DNA from: Maliibacterium massiliense
GTDB taxonomy: Bacteria; Bacillota; Clostridia; Christensenellales; Maliibacteriaceae
Length of the DNA: 64,000 nucleotides
Direction: 5' to 3'
Assembly (NCBI RefSeq): GCF_900604345.1
Contig: NZ_LR026983.1
Coordinates: forward strand, 2,108,001-2,172,000
The translations under genes were made by a program, and so were the position numbers. The notes under the pieces were generated by a model. It made no database searches. It worked only from the letters and a program-made list of their open reading frames with translations, and was not told where the DNA came from. Below are positions 36,449 through 46,306 of this stretch, piece by piece; the stretch's first letter is position 1; the number at the start of each line of letters is the position of its first letter.

Positions 36449-38689
36449 ATGCCGTATGCGCGCGTGATCGTGGACATTGCTGCAAGCGCCATTGACCGGG
36501 AGTTTGACTACGCGGTGCCAAAGGATTATCCGGTGGATGCTGTGCCTGGCCTGCGCGTGCAGGTGCCCTTCGGCCCGCGGCATATCGAGGGCTTCATTGT
36601 GGCGCTTTCCGATACCACCGCTGTGCCGCAGGAAAAAATACGCCCCCTGGGCCGCCCGCTGGAGGAAAGGCCCGCTATATTGCCGCATTTGATGGATTTG
36701 GCGCTGTGGATGCGGCGGCGCTACCGCTGTCTGCTGGTGGAGGCGCTGCGCCTGCTGATCCCCGCCGAGATGCGCAAAGGGCGCGTGCGCGCGAAGCAGC
36801 GCAACCAGATCAGCCTGGCGGTGCTCCCTCAGGACGCGCGGGCGCGGGCCGAGGCGCTGCCCGCGCGCTTTGCGCGGCAGAAACAGCTGCTTGCGTTGCT
36901 GGCAGGCGGCGCGGACGACGCGCAGGTGCGTCGCGCAATGCCCGATGCGATGCCTGTGGCGCGCGCGCTGGAGAAAAGGGGCCTGGTGCGCATCGGCAGC
37001 GTGCGCGCGCTGCGCACCCCCTACCGCGCGCTGGAGATGGGGCAGGACGCACAGCATGTACTCACGGCCGAGCAGCAGATCGCCGCAGAGGCCATCTTTC
37101 GGGGCATGGACGCGGAGCGGGGCGCATTTCTGCTGCACGGCGTCACGGGGAGCGGCAAGACGGAGGTGTACATGCGCGCCGTGGCGCACGCGCTTGAAGC
37201 GGGGCGATCCGCCATCGTGCTGGTGCCCGAGATCGCGCTCACCCCGCAGATGGTGCAGCGCTTCCGCGCCCGTTTCGGCAACCGGGCGGCGGTGCTTCAC
37301 TCGGGCCTTTCCCAGGGGGAGCGCTTTGACGAGTGGCAGCGCATCCGCGCAGGCGAGGTATCCGTGGCGGTGGGCGCGCGCTCCTGCGTCTTTGCTCCCT
37401 TTGCAAACGTGGGCCTGATTGTGGTGGACGAGGAACACGAGACCAGCTACCGCGCCGAGAATGCGCCGCGCTACGACGCGGTGGAGGTGGCCGAGCGCCG
37501 CTGCGCCGCCGAGGGCGCCACGCTGGTGCTGGGCAGCGCCACGCCCTCGGTGGCGCGCTACTACCGCGCGCTGCATGGGGATTATACCGTGCTGCACCTG
37601 GACCACCGGGTGGAGGACCGCCCCATGCCCCAGGTACAGGTGGTGGACATGCGGCGCGAGCTTGCCGCGCACAACAAATCCATGTTTTCCCGCCCCCTGC
37701 AGCAGGCCATGGCCGAGACGCTTGCGCGGGGCGAGCAGATGATTCTGTTTTTGAACCGGCGCGGGTTTGCCACGTTTGTCTCCTGCCGCAAATGCGGAGA
37801 GGCGATGACCTGCCCCAACTGCGATGTGGCGATGACCTACCACAGCGCGGAAAAGACGCTTAAATGCCACTACTGCGGCGCGCAGCTGCCGGTGCCGGAC
37901 GCGTGCCCAGCGTGCGGCAGCAAGGCGATCCGCTACTTTGGCGCGGGCACGCAGAAGGTGGAACAACAGCTTGCCGCACTGTTTCCCGAGGCAAAGCTGC
38001 TGCGCATGGACCGCGACACCACCGCGCGCAAAGACGCGCACCTGCACATCCTCAAACGCTTTGCCGCGGGCGAGGCCCAGATTCTGCTGGGTACCCAGAT
38101 GGTGGCCAAGGGTCTGGATTTTCCCAACGTCACGCTGGTAGGGGTAATGGCGGCGGACACCACGCTGCACTACCCCGATTACGCCAGCGCCGAGCGCACC
38201 TTTCAGCTCATCGCACAGGTGGCGGGCCGCGCGGGCCGCGATGTCAAGGCGGGCCGCGTGGTGGTGCAGACCTATGCGCCTGACGAGCCGCCTATCGCCC
38301 TAGCGGCGCGCCATGATTACCAGACGTTTTACGCACGGGAGATCATGCAGCGCCAGGCGGGGCAATTCCCGCCCTTTGGCCGTTTTGTGCGTTTTTTGGT
38401 TGTGAGTGCGCAGCAGCAGCGCGCCGCCGGACAGGCGCGCGCACTGTGCAAGGAGATTGCGCGCGTGGTCGCGCACGACACGCACCTAGCGAGCCAGGTG
38501 CTGCTGCTTGCATGGATGCCCGCCATGCTCAGTCGCTTGGAGGGTCGCTTCCGCTACCAGGTGCTGCTCAAAATGCTGCCCGACGCGCGCAATGACGCGC
38601 TGATTGACGCGGCGCATGCCTGTCTCAACGACGCGCTCTTCGATGGATGCAGCATCACTATGGAAGTAGATGCGCAACATATGGTATAA
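36449..38689 (+). CDS. priA: Primosomal replication-restart helicase PriA
   Basis: The 746-residue protein has an N-terminal DNA-binding part, Walker A GVTGSGKTEVY (about 231-240), VVDEEHETSYR, GSATPS and a C-terminal helicase core with RAGRAGRD. An eight-Cys zinc module lies at about 446-490 (CRKCGEAMTCPNCD, then CHYCGAQ and CPACGS). It reloads the replication fork. GGGAAGGAGGG precedes ATG 36449. Confidence 0.95.
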   Translation: MPYARVIVDIAASAIDREFDYAVPKDYPVDAVPGLRVQVPFGPRHIEGFIVALSDTTAVPQEKIRPLGRPLEERPAILPHLMDLALWMRRRYRCLLVEALRLLIPAEMRKGRVRAKQRNQISLAVLPQDARARAEALPARFARQKQLLALLAGGADDAQVRRAMPDAMPVARALEKRGLVRIGSVRALRTPYRALEMGQDAQHVLTAEQQIAAEAIFRGMDAERGAFLLHGVTGSGKTEVYMRAVAHALEAGRSAIVLVPEIALTPQMVQRFRARFGNRAAVLHSGLSQGERFDEWQRIRAGEVSVAVGARSCVFAPFANVGLIVVDEEHETSYRAENAPRYDAVEVAERRCAAEGATLVLGSATPSVARYYRALHGDYTVLHLDHRVEDRPMPQVQVVDMRRELAAHNKSMFSRPLQQAMAETLARGEQMILFLNRRGFATFVSCRKCGEAMTCPNCDVAMTYHSAEKTLKCHYCGAQLPVPDACPACGSKAIRYFGAGTQKVEQQLAALFPEAKLLRMDRDTTARKDAHLHILKRFAAGEAQILLGTQMVAKGLDFPNVTLVGVMAADTTLHYPDYASAERTFQLIAQVAGRAGRDVKAGRVVVQTYAPDEPPIALAARHDYQTFYAREIMQRQAGQFPPFGRFVRFLVVSAQQQRAAGQARALCKEIARVVAHDTHLASQVLLLAWMPAMLSRLEGRFRYQVLLKMLPDARNDALIDAAHACLNDALFDGCSITMEVDAQHMV

Positions 38690-38769
38690 TCATCTATTGA
38701 AATGGCACGCCTTTGCGCCGGCGTTGCGCGAGGGCGATCATGCGAAAAAGCAAGAGGAGAGAAGAGACA

Positions 38770-39240
38770 TTGGCAATTCGTACAATCCTGCAAAACGGCG
38801 ATCCGCTGCTGCGCAAGAGAGCGCGGCAGGTCACGGACTTTAACGAGCGCCTGGCAACCCTGCTGGACGACATGCGCGATACGCTCAAGGAGGCCGACGG
38901 CGTGGGCCTGGCCGCCCCGCAGGTGGGCGTGCTGCGGCGTGTGGTGGTCATCTATGATGGGGAAAAATTTATCGATCTGGTCAATCCCACCATCGTCAGC
39001 TACGCCGGCGAGCAGGTGGGCGAGGAGGCCTGCCTGAGCGTGCCCGGCCGCGCGGGCATCGTGGCCCGGCCCAACGTGGTGGTGGTGCGCGCACAGGACC
39101 GAAACGGCGAGACGTTCGAGATGCGCGGCGAGGCGCTCATCGCCCGCGCCTTCTGCCATGAGATCGACCATCTGGAGGGCATCCTTTATATCGACAAGAT
39201 GATCCGCGAGCTGGATCTGAGCAAGGAGGCCGACGCCTGA
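38770..39240 (+). CDS. def: Peptide deformylase
   Basis: The 156-residue protein has the three metal-site motifs: GVGLAAPQVG, EEACLSVPG with Cys88, and HEIDHLEG with His130, Glu131 and His134. It removes the formyl group from nascent proteins and pairs with fmt next door. The start is TTG 38770 behind GAGGAGAG. Its stop overlaps fmt. Confidence 0.95.
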   Translation: MAIRTILQNGDPLLRKRARQVTDFNERLATLLDDMRDTLKEADGVGLAAPQVGVLRRVVVIYDGEKFIDLVNPTIVSYAGEQVGEEACLSVPGRAGIVARPNVVVVRAQDRNGETFEMRGEALIARAFCHEIDHLEGILYIDKMIRELDLSKEADA

Positions 39241-40175
39241 TGCGCCTGTGTATGCTGGGTACTCCGGAATTTGCCGTGCCGGTGCTGCAAAAGCTGGCGA
39301 CAGCGGGGCATGACGTGGCGGCGGTTGTGACGCAGCCCGACCGCCCGCGCGGCCGCGGCAAAAAGCTCAGCCCCCCGCCCGCCAAGGAGGCGGCGCGCGC
39401 GCTGGGCATTGCGGTGCTGCAGTTTGCGCGCATCCGTGACGCGGAGGCCGTGCAGGCGCTGCGTGATCTTGCGTGTGATGCGTTTGTCACGGCCGCCTAC
39501 GGCCAGATTCTTTCCCAGGAAATTCTGGATATTCCACCGTTGGGCGTAATCAACGTGCACGCCTCCCTGCTGCCCGCCTACCGCGGCGCAGCGCCGGTGC
39601 CTTGGTGCTTGGCCGCTGGGGAAAAGGTGACGGGCGTCACCACCATGTTCACCGACGCGGGCGTGGATACGGGGGATATCATTCTGCAAAAGCAGGTGGA
39701 CATTCTGCCCGAGGAAAACGCGGGGGAGCTGCTTGCGCGCCTGTCGCATGTGGGGGCGGATTTGCTTGTGGAAACCCTCGGCCGCATCGCGGTGGGCGAC
39801 TGCCCCCGCACGCCGCAGGACCACGCGCGCGCCACGCGCGTGCCCATGCTGCAAAAGGCGGATGGAAAGATAGACTTTGCGTGCAGTGCCGACCAGCTGC
39901 ACGATCTGGTGCGGGGCATGAACCCCTGGCCCGTGGCCTGGACGCTGCTTGCGGGCGCGCCGTTGAAAGTTTACAAAACTGCGCTGTGCGCGGGGACGGG
40001 CGCCCCGGGCGAAGTGCTGGTGGCGGACGCCAAGGCGGGCCTGCGCGTGGCGTGCGGCCAGGGCGCGCTGGAGATTGTGGAGCTGCAGGTGGCGGGCGGG
40101 CGCCGTATGACGGCCAAAGAGTATTTGCGTGCCCATAGCATTGCGCGGGGCGCCTACCTGGGTGACGGGGCATGA
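39240..40175 (+). CDS. fmt: Methionyl-tRNA formyltransferase
   Basis: The 311-residue protein has MLGTPEFAVPVLQ at the N-terminus and INVHASLLPAYRGAAPV, the formyl-THF-binding catalytic Asn-x-His, then VDTGDIIL with the catalytic Asp. The C-terminal OB-like domain follows. It formylates initiator Met-tRNA. It overlaps def and rsmB by one and four bases, so the three are translationally coupled. Confidence 0.95.
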   Translation: MRLCMLGTPEFAVPVLQKLATAGHDVAAVVTQPDRPRGRGKKLSPPPAKEAARALGIAVLQFARIRDAEAVQALRDLACDAFVTAAYGQILSQEILDIPPLGVINVHASLLPAYRGAAPVPWCLAAGEKVTGVTTMFTDAGVDTGDIILQKQVDILPEENAGELLARLSHVGADLLVETLGRIAVGDCPRTPQDHARATRVPMLQKADGKIDFACSADQLHDLVRGMNPWPVAWTLLAGAPLKVYKTALCAGTGAPGEVLVADAKAGLRVACGQGALEIVELQVAGGRRMTAKEYLRAHSIARGAYLGDGA

Positions 40176-41512
40176 CGCAGGCGCCCAAGGATGTGCGCGC
40201 CGCCGCGCTGGATGTGCTGCTTGACGTGACGCAGCGCGACGCGTACGCCAACCTGCGCCTCAAGCGTGAGGCGCCGCTGGTGGCGCAGAAGGACCGGCCG
40301 CTACTCTTTGCGCTGGTGTATGGCGCGCTTGAGCAGCGCTTGCTGCTCAAGCATACGCTTGCGCCACTGTGGCGCCCCAAAGGCCTGCCCCCTGTAGTGC
40401 AAGAGATTATTCTTCTGGGCGCTTACCAGCTCTGCTGCATGGAGGGCATCCCCGCCCCGGCCGCATGCAACGAGAGCGTGAAGCTTGCAAAAAAGCGGGG
40501 CGCAGCGCGCCTTGCGCCGGTGGTCAACGGCATTTTGCGCCGCGTGGCCGCGCTGCCCAAGCCGCTTGTGCTGCCTGACGCCGCGGCGGAGCCGGAGGCG
40601 TACGTATCGCTTGCGGGCGGGCTGCCGCGCGCGCTTGCGGCAAGTCTGACCGCGCAGATTGGCGCGCAGGAGGCCTGCGCCTACGTGCAGGCGCGCGCCG
40701 CGGGCGGCGACATTGCGCTGCGGGCGAACCCCCGCAGGATGGACGCCGCGCAGATGCGCGTGCTGCTCACGCAGCAGGGCTGGGCATACGAGCCTGGGCT
40801 TGTGCCCGGCTGCTACCATGTGCGCGGCGCGGGTGACGTCACCCAAAGCGCGGCCTACCGCGCAGGTGCCTTCAGCGTGCAGGGGGAGAGCTCCCAGCTC
40901 ATCGCGCGTGCGGTGGACGCCGCGCCCGGTATGCGGGTGCTGGATGCCTGCGCCGCCCCGGGCGGCAAAACCTGCGCCATGGCGGAAGAAATGGACGACC
41001 GCGGCCTGATCATTGCGGGAGACGTTCATGCGCACAGGGTCGCGCTCATTGCACAAAACGCCGCGCGGCTGGAACTTTCCTGCGTCAAGGCGCGTCAGAT
41101 GGATGCAATGCATTTGCCCGAAGAATTTGTGGGCAGCATGGACGCGGTGCTGGTGGACGCACCCTGCTCGGGCCTTGCGGTGCGGGGGAAGCCGGAGCTG
41201 CTGCTGCGCGCCACGCCTGAGGCAATCGCGCCGCTGCCCGCGCTGCAGCTTACGATTCTGCGCGCCTGCGCCCGCGCGCTGAAACCCGGCGGGGCGCTGC
41301 TCTACAGCACTTGTACGTGGAACCGGGCGGAAAACCAAGACGTGGTGCAAGCATTTTTGCGGGAGCACGACGCGTTTGCGCCAGGGGAGCTGGCGGCGCA
41401 TCTGCCCGATGCGCTGCGTCCGCACGTGCATCAGGGCTGCATGCTGCAGCTGTGGCCCCAGCGCGACGGGCTGGACGCGTTTTTTATGGCGCGCCTAAGG
41501 AGGATACGCTAA
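40172..41512 (+). CDS. rsmB: 16S rRNA (cytosine-967-C5) methyltransferase
   Basis: The 446-residue protein has an N-terminal NusB-like RNA-binding domain (about 1-145). The SAM domain has LDACAAPGGKT from about 257, DAPCSG with Cys332 and YSTCTWN with Cys381, the two conserved cysteines of RNA m5C methyltransferases. It lies between fmt and rlmN, as in Bacillus. Confidence 0.93.
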   Translation: MTQAPKDVRAAALDVLLDVTQRDAYANLRLKREAPLVAQKDRPLLFALVYGALEQRLLLKHTLAPLWRPKGLPPVVQEIILLGAYQLCCMEGIPAPAACNESVKLAKKRGAARLAPVVNGILRRVAALPKPLVLPDAAAEPEAYVSLAGGLPRALAASLTAQIGAQEACAYVQARAAGGDIALRANPRRMDAAQMRVLLTQQGWAYEPGLVPGCYHVRGAGDVTQSAAYRAGAFSVQGESSQLIARAVDAAPGMRVLDACAAPGGKTCAMAEEMDDRGLIIAGDVHAHRVALIAQNAARLELSCVKARQMDAMHLPEEFVGSMDAVLVDAPCSGLAVRGKPELLLRATPEAIAPLPALQLTILRACARALKPGGALLYSTCTWNRAENQDVVQAFLREHDAFAPGELAAHLPDALRPHVHQGCMLQLWPQRDGLDAFFMARLRRIR

Positions 41513-41514
41513 GT

Positions 41515-42564
41515 ATGGAGAGGCCCGCATTGCTGGATATGGACCAGGCGGCGCTCGCCGCCTTTGTCAAGGCCATGGGACAGCCGGCGTTCCGCGCCCG
41601 GCAGCTACACGGCTGGCTGCTGCGCGGGGCGCGCTTTGATGAAATGACCAACCTGCCCGAGGCGCTTCGCAGCGCGCTTGCGCAAAGCGCGCGCGAGGGC
41701 GGCGTGCGGATTGTCAAAACCCTTACATCGCAAAAGGACGGCACGCGCAAGTACCTCTTCGCCCTGCATGATGGGGAGTGTATCGAGGGCGTGTACATGC
41801 CGCACGATTACGGCAACACCTTGTGCATCTCTACCCAGGTAGGCTGCCGGATGGGCTGCGCGTTCTGCGCCTCCACGCTGGAGGGGCGGGTGCGCAACCT
41901 GACGCGCGGCGAGATGCTGGGCCAGGTGATCGCGGCACGGCGTGACAACGGGGGCGGGCGCGCGGTGGACCACATCGTGCTGATGGGCAGCGGCGAGCCG
42001 CTGGACAATTACGCGGAAGTGGTGGCGTTCCTGCGCCGCCTCAACGAGCCGGATGGGTTGGGCATCAGCCTGCGCAACGTCTCGCTGTCCACGTGCGGCC
42101 TGCCCGAGGCGATGCGCGCGCTTGCCGATGAAAAACTGCCGGTGACGCTCTCTGTTTCGCTGCACGCGCCCGATGACGCGCTGCGCGCTACGATCATGCC
42201 CATTGCAAAGCGCTACAGCATCCAAAGCGTGATGGACGCGCTGCGTTATTATGTGGCCCAAACGGGCAGGCGGGGGATCGTCGAGTACGCGCTCATCAGC
42301 GGACTCAACGATTCGGTTGCGCATGCGCGCGCGCTTGCGCGCCTGCTGCGCAACCTGCAGGTGCATGTCAACGTCATCGCGCTCAACGCGGTGCCGGAGC
42401 GAGGCCTGCCCGCCCCCACGGAGGCGCAGGTGCAGGCGTTTTTACAGGCGCTGTCAGAGGCGCATATCTCCGCCACAAAAAGACGCAGCATGGGCAACGA
42501 TATACAGGGGGCCTGCGGCCAGCTGCGCCGCAGCCACCAAAGCAGAGAAGGAGAAATCCGATGA
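41515..42564 (+). CDS. rlmN: 23S rRNA (A2503-C2) / tRNA methyltransferase RlmN
   Basis: The 349-residue radical-SAM enzyme has the CX3CX2C cluster motif at Cys111, 115 and 118 (CRMGCAFC), MGSGEPLDNY and the C-terminal catalytic ACGQL (Cys334). It methylates A2503 of 23S rRNA. The end overlaps prpC by four bases. Confidence 0.94.
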   Translation: MERPALLDMDQAALAAFVKAMGQPAFRARQLHGWLLRGARFDEMTNLPEALRSALAQSAREGGVRIVKTLTSQKDGTRKYLFALHDGECIEGVYMPHDYGNTLCISTQVGCRMGCAFCASTLEGRVRNLTRGEMLGQVIAARRDNGGGRAVDHIVLMGSGEPLDNYAEVVAFLRRLNEPDGLGISLRNVSLSTCGLPEAMRALADEKLPVTLSVSLHAPDDALRATIMPIAKRYSIQSVMDALRYYVAQTGRRGIVEYALISGLNDSVAHARALARLLRNLQVHVNVIALNAVPERGLPAPTEAQVQAFLQALSEAHISATKRRSMGNDIQGACGQLRRSHQSREGEIR

Positions 42565-43307
42565 ACATTGTGGGACGATCGCATATCGGCAAAGTACGTT
42601 CGAGCAACCAGGATAGCTGGCTTGCGCGCAGGGACGAGGCGCGCGATATGTACCTGTTGGCCGTGGCGGACGGCATGGGCGGTCACCGCGCGGGCAATGT
42701 GGCAAGCACCGTGACGCTGGAGCTGATCAGCGGCATGGCATCGCAGCTGGCGGACATCCATCCGGCGCGCGATGCGCGCGCGATGGTAGAGCAGGCAAAC
42801 GCGCACCTCTACGCGCTTGCCCAGCAGCAGAGCGACTACGCGGGCATGGGCACCACCATCACCATGGCGCTGCGCTATCAGGCGCGCATGGTGATCGCGC
42901 AGGTGGGGGACAGCCGCGCCTATATGCTGCGCGCGGGCGCGCTCGCGCTTTTGACGCACGATCATTCCCTGGTACAGGAGCTGCTGGACTGTGGCCGCAT
43001 CAGCGAGGAGCAGGCAAAGAATCACCCGCAGAAAAACATCATCACGCGCGCGGTGGGCACCGCGCCCGAGGTGGACGTGGACATCATCGAGGTGGAGATG
43101 CAGCAGGGCGACATACTGTTGCTGTGCAGCGACGGTTTGAGCACCTACGTGGAGCACGAGGCCATGCTTGCGGCCATGCGGGCGCATGCAGACGACCTGG
43201 GGGCGTGCGCCGACGCGCTGATCGACTGCGCGCTGGAGGCGGGCGCGCCCGACAACGTCACCGTGGTACTGGGCGCGCTGGAGGATTGCGAGGTGATGCG
43301 CGCGTGA
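42561..43307 (+). CDS. prpC: PP2C-type Ser/Thr phosphatase
   Basis: The 248-residue protein has the PP2C metal motifs ADGMGGHRAG, GDSRAYML, CSDGLSTYV and DNVTVVLG. It is the partner phosphatase of the adjacent PrkC kinase and overlaps it by four bases. The pair controls cell-wall and spore-germination signalling in Gram-positive bacteria. Confidence 0.94.
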   Translation: MNIVGRSHIGKVRSSNQDSWLARRDEARDMYLLAVADGMGGHRAGNVASTVTLELISGMASQLADIHPARDARAMVEQANAHLYALAQQQSDYAGMGTTITMALRYQARMVIAQVGDSRAYMLRAGALALLTHDHSLVQELLDCGRISEEQAKNHPQKNIITRAVGTAPEVDVDIIEVEMQQGDILLLCSDGLSTYVEHEAMLAAMRAHADDLGACADALIDCALEAGAPDNVTVVLGALEDCEVMRA

Positions 43308-44728
43308 AAGGACGCATCATCGGGTCTCGCTACGAGATCCTCAATAAAGTGGGCTCCGGCGGCATGGCTGACGTGTACCGCGCGCGCGATAACAGGACCC
43401 GCGGCGTGGTGGCCATCAAAATCATGCATGCCGATTTGATGAGCGACAGCGAGTTTGTGCGCCGCTTTGCGCGCGAGGCGCAGGCCCAGTCGATGCTGGA
43501 CCATCCCAACATCGTGCGCACGCTGGATTACGGCCAGGACGACGGCATGCCCTATATCGTGATGGAATACGTGCGGGGCATTACCCTCAAGGAGTTTATC
43601 GTCAAAAAGGCGCCGCTCTCCCAGCAGGTGCTGACCGATATCGCCATGCAGATTCTGCGGGCGCTGGCGCACGCGCACGCGCGCGGGCTGGTGCACCGCG
43701 ACATCAAGCCGCAGAATATGCTGATTAACCGTGAGGGCATGGTCAAGGTGGTGGACTTCGGCCTGGCCAAGGCGGCATCCTCGGCCACCATCACGCTCAC
43801 CGGCTCCAATGTGCTGGGTTCGGTACACTATTTTTCGCCTGAGCAGGCGCGCGGCGTGGCTAGCGACGAGCGCAGTGACCTGTATTCACTGGGCATCATC
43901 CTCTATGAGATGGCCACCGGCGCGCTGCCCTACGACGGGGATACGCCCGTGACCGTGGCGCTGAAGCACCTGCAGGACGCGCCCCTTTGGCCGCACGCGC
44001 TTGCGCCGGTGGCGCCCGCGCTGGAGGACGTGATTCTCAAGGCCATGATGAAGGAGCCTGAGGAGCGCTACCAGTCCGCCGAGGAGATGGCAGGGGACCT
44101 CAAAGCCGCGCTGGAGCATCCGGCGGCGCACTTTGTGGATTTTCCCGAGGATGCGATCATCGCGGTGGATGAATCCGAGCAGCAGGAGGCGCCCGAGCCG
44201 CCCGAGGAGAGCTCTGTGCCACCCTGGCGCGCGGTGCGCATGGCGCTGGGAGGCATTGCGCTGATCCTGCTGTTTGCCGCGCTGCTTGCCCTAGGCTGGA
44301 TGCTCTATCGGGAGTCCAGCAGCACGGTGCGCGATTTGCCCAACTTTGCGGGCATGGTGCAGGAGGAAGCGCAAAACGCGGTGCGCGCGCTCAACCTGCG
44401 CCCCGAAACGATTCAGCAGGCGGACGACAACGTGAGCGTCGGCAAGGTGATCGCGCAGTCGCCCGAGGCGGGCAGCGACATCAAGCAGGATGAGGTGGTG
44501 CGCCTCTATGTCTCCACCGGCCCAGCCACCATGGAGATGCCCAGCCTCAAGGGTAAAAATATCACCGAGGCAGAGCGCATGCTGCACGAGATGGGCCTTG
44601 CGGTGGGCGAGATCAATTACACCGTCACCAGCAAGGAGAAAAAGGATACCGTTGTGGACCAGTTGCCGCGCGTGGGCAGCACCGTGGAGAAGGGCGATAA
44701 GATCGACCTTTGGCTGGCGCGCCCCTGA
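43304..44728 (+). CDS. prkC: PASTA-domain Ser/Thr protein kinase PrkC
   Basis: The 474-residue protein has a kinase domain with GSGGMADVYRARD, Lys39 in VAIK, HRDIKPQN (His131-Asp133), DFG at 151 and HYFSPEQARG. A single transmembrane helix lies at about 316-336. Two PASTA domains (about 342-406 and 407-474) sense muropeptides outside. PrkC proteins usually have three, so two is on the short side. The start is GTG 43304, overlapping prpC. Confidence 0.95.
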   Translation: MKGRIIGSRYEILNKVGSGGMADVYRARDNRTRGVVAIKIMHADLMSDSEFVRRFAREAQAQSMLDHPNIVRTLDYGQDDGMPYIVMEYVRGITLKEFIVKKAPLSQQVLTDIAMQILRALAHAHARGLVHRDIKPQNMLINREGMVKVVDFGLAKAASSATITLTGSNVLGSVHYFSPEQARGVASDERSDLYSLGIILYEMATGALPYDGDTPVTVALKHLQDAPLWPHALAPVAPALEDVILKAMMKEPEERYQSAEEMAGDLKAALEHPAAHFVDFPEDAIIAVDESEQQEAPEPPEESSVPPWRAVRMALGGIALILLFAALLALGWMLYRESSSTVRDLPNFAGMVQEEAQNAVRALNLRPETIQQADDNVSVGKVIAQSPEAGSDIKQDEVVRLYVSTGPATMEMPSLKGKNITEAERMLHEMGLAVGEINYTVTSKEKKDTVVDQLPRVGSTVEKGDKIDLWLARP

Positions 44729-44745
44729 TGCGCGTGGGAGGCAGC

Positions 44746-45642
44746 ATGCATGATTGCGTAAAAGGACAGATTATCAAGGGTGTGGGGGGCTACTACGACG
44801 TGCGCCTGGAAGGCGGATGCGTGGTGCGCACCCAGGCGCGCGGGCGCATCCGCAAGCAGATGGGCAAACCCCTGGCGGGCGACTATGTGGAGGTGTGCCT
44901 GCAGCCGCAGCAGCAGTGCGACGGCACCATGGAGCGCATCCTGCCGCGTAAAAACGCCTTTGTGCGGCCGCCTGTGGCCAATGTCGACCAGGTGCTGGTG
45001 GTGGCATCAGTCTCCACGCCGCCGGCGGACCTGCTGCTGGTGGATAAGCTGCTGCTGGCCGCAATGCGCGCGGGCGTGCAGGCGTGCGTCGCCTTCAGCA
45101 AGTGCGATGAGGCGGAATCTGCGGCGCTTGCGACGCTCCAGCGGCAGTACCGAGGCGTGGGAAGCTTCTGCATCTCCGCTAAAACGGGGGAGGGGATCGA
45201 GGCGGTGCGGGCCTATCTGTTGGGGCGCTTCACTGCCGTTGCCGGCCAGTCGGGCGTGGGCAAGTCCTCCCTGCTCAACGCGCTCTGCCCGGATTTTGCG
45301 CTGGATACGGGGGCGCTTTCTGCGCGCATCGCGCGCGGCAAACACACCACCCGCCAGGCGGAGCTCTTTGCGCTGCCGGGCGGGGGCAGCGTGGTGGACA
45401 CGCCCGGGTTTTCCCTGCTGGAGACGGACTTGGCCGATCCGCTGCAGCTCAAGGGCTGGTACCCGGAGTTTGCGCCCTATGAGGGCGCGTGCAAGTTTAT
45501 GGACCAATGCGCGCATGACGCGGAGCCGGGGTGCGCGGTCAAGCAGGCGGTGGCCTGCGGCGACATTGACGATGCGCGTTACGCGCGTTATCGGCTTTTG
45601 CTTGCGGATATGCGGGAGAAATGGAGAAGACAGTATGAGTGA
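44746..45642 (+). CDS. rsgA: Ribosome small-subunit-dependent GTPase RsgA
   Basis: The 298-residue protein is a circularly permuted GTPase: OB domain, then KCD (G4-like), G1 loop GQSGVGKSS (167-175), DTPG (G3), and a C-terminal zinc motif with Cys249, Cys255, His257 and Cys263. It matures the 30S subunit. I chose ATG 44746 behind GGGAGG. Confidence 0.94.
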   Translation: MHDCVKGQIIKGVGGYYDVRLEGGCVVRTQARGRIRKQMGKPLAGDYVEVCLQPQQQCDGTMERILPRKNAFVRPPVANVDQVLVVASVSTPPADLLLVDKLLLAAMRAGVQACVAFSKCDEAESAALATLQRQYRGVGSFCISAKTGEGIEAVRAYLLGRFTAVAGQSGVGKSSLLNALCPDFALDTGALSARIARGKHTTRQAELFALPGGGSVVDTPGFSLLETDLADPLQLKGWYPEFAPYEGACKFMDQCAHDAEPGCAVKQAVACGDIDDARYARYRLLLADMREKWRRQYE

Positions 45643-46306
45643 GCAGAAAAGGATTCTGGTATCCCCGTCCATATTGGCGGCGGACTTTGCCGCGCTGGGC
45701 GCGGCGGCGCAGCGCGCGGAGGCGGCGGGCGCGGATATGCTGCATGTGGACGTGATGGACGGGCAGTTTGTGCCCAACATCTCCTTTGGGCAGGACATGG
45801 TGCGCGCGCTGAAGGCATACACCAGTTTGCCATTGGACGTGCATCTGATGATTACGGACGCGGACAGCAAGGCGCAGCGCTTTGCCGAGGCGGGCGCGGA
45901 TATCGTCACCTTCCACGTGGAGGCGGCGCTGCACACACACCGGGTGCTTTCCAACCTGCGTCGCGCGGGCTGCCGCGCGGGGGTGGCGCTCAACCCGGCC
46001 ACGCCGCTGGAGACCCTTTCCTACATCCTGCCGGATGTGGATATGGTGCTCATCATGACGGTGAACCCGGGCTTTGGCGGGCAGACGTATATCCCCGCCA
46101 TGTTCGATAAGATCAAAACGCTGCGCCGATGGATTGATGCGGGCGGTTACAACGTGGATATCGAGGTAGACGGGGGCGTCACACTGGAGAACGCCCATTT
46201 GTTCAGCGATGCGGGCGCCAATGTGCTGGTGGGCGGCACCTGCATCTTCAAGGCGGACGACATGGCCCGCGCAGTACGCGCGCTCAAAAAAGGGGCCGGG
46301 CGATGA
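45635..46306 (+). CDS. rpe: Ribulose-phosphate 3-epimerase
   Basis: The 223-residue TIM-barrel protein has SPSILAADF, HVDVMDGQFVPN, MTVNPGFGGQ and EVDGGV, with the conserved metal-site His and Asp residues. It interconverts ribulose-5-P and xylulose-5-P. It overlaps rsgA by eight bases and thiN by four. Confidence 0.95.
   Translation: MSEQKRILVSPSILAADFAALGAAAQRAEAAGADMLHVDVMDGQFVPNISFGQDMVRALKAYTSLPLDVHLMITDADSKAQRFAEAGADIVTFHVEAALHTHRVLSNLRRAGCRAGVALNPATPLETLSYILPDVDMVLIMTVNPGFGGQTYIPAMFDKIKTLRRWIDAGGYNVDIEVDGGVTLENAHLFSDAGANVLVGGTCIFKADDMARAVRALKKGAGR

Noticed and set aside
36263-38170. A 635-residue minus-strand frame opposite priA and coaBC
   Set aside because: Same reason: antisense shadow of two well-recognised genes, with low-complexity composition.
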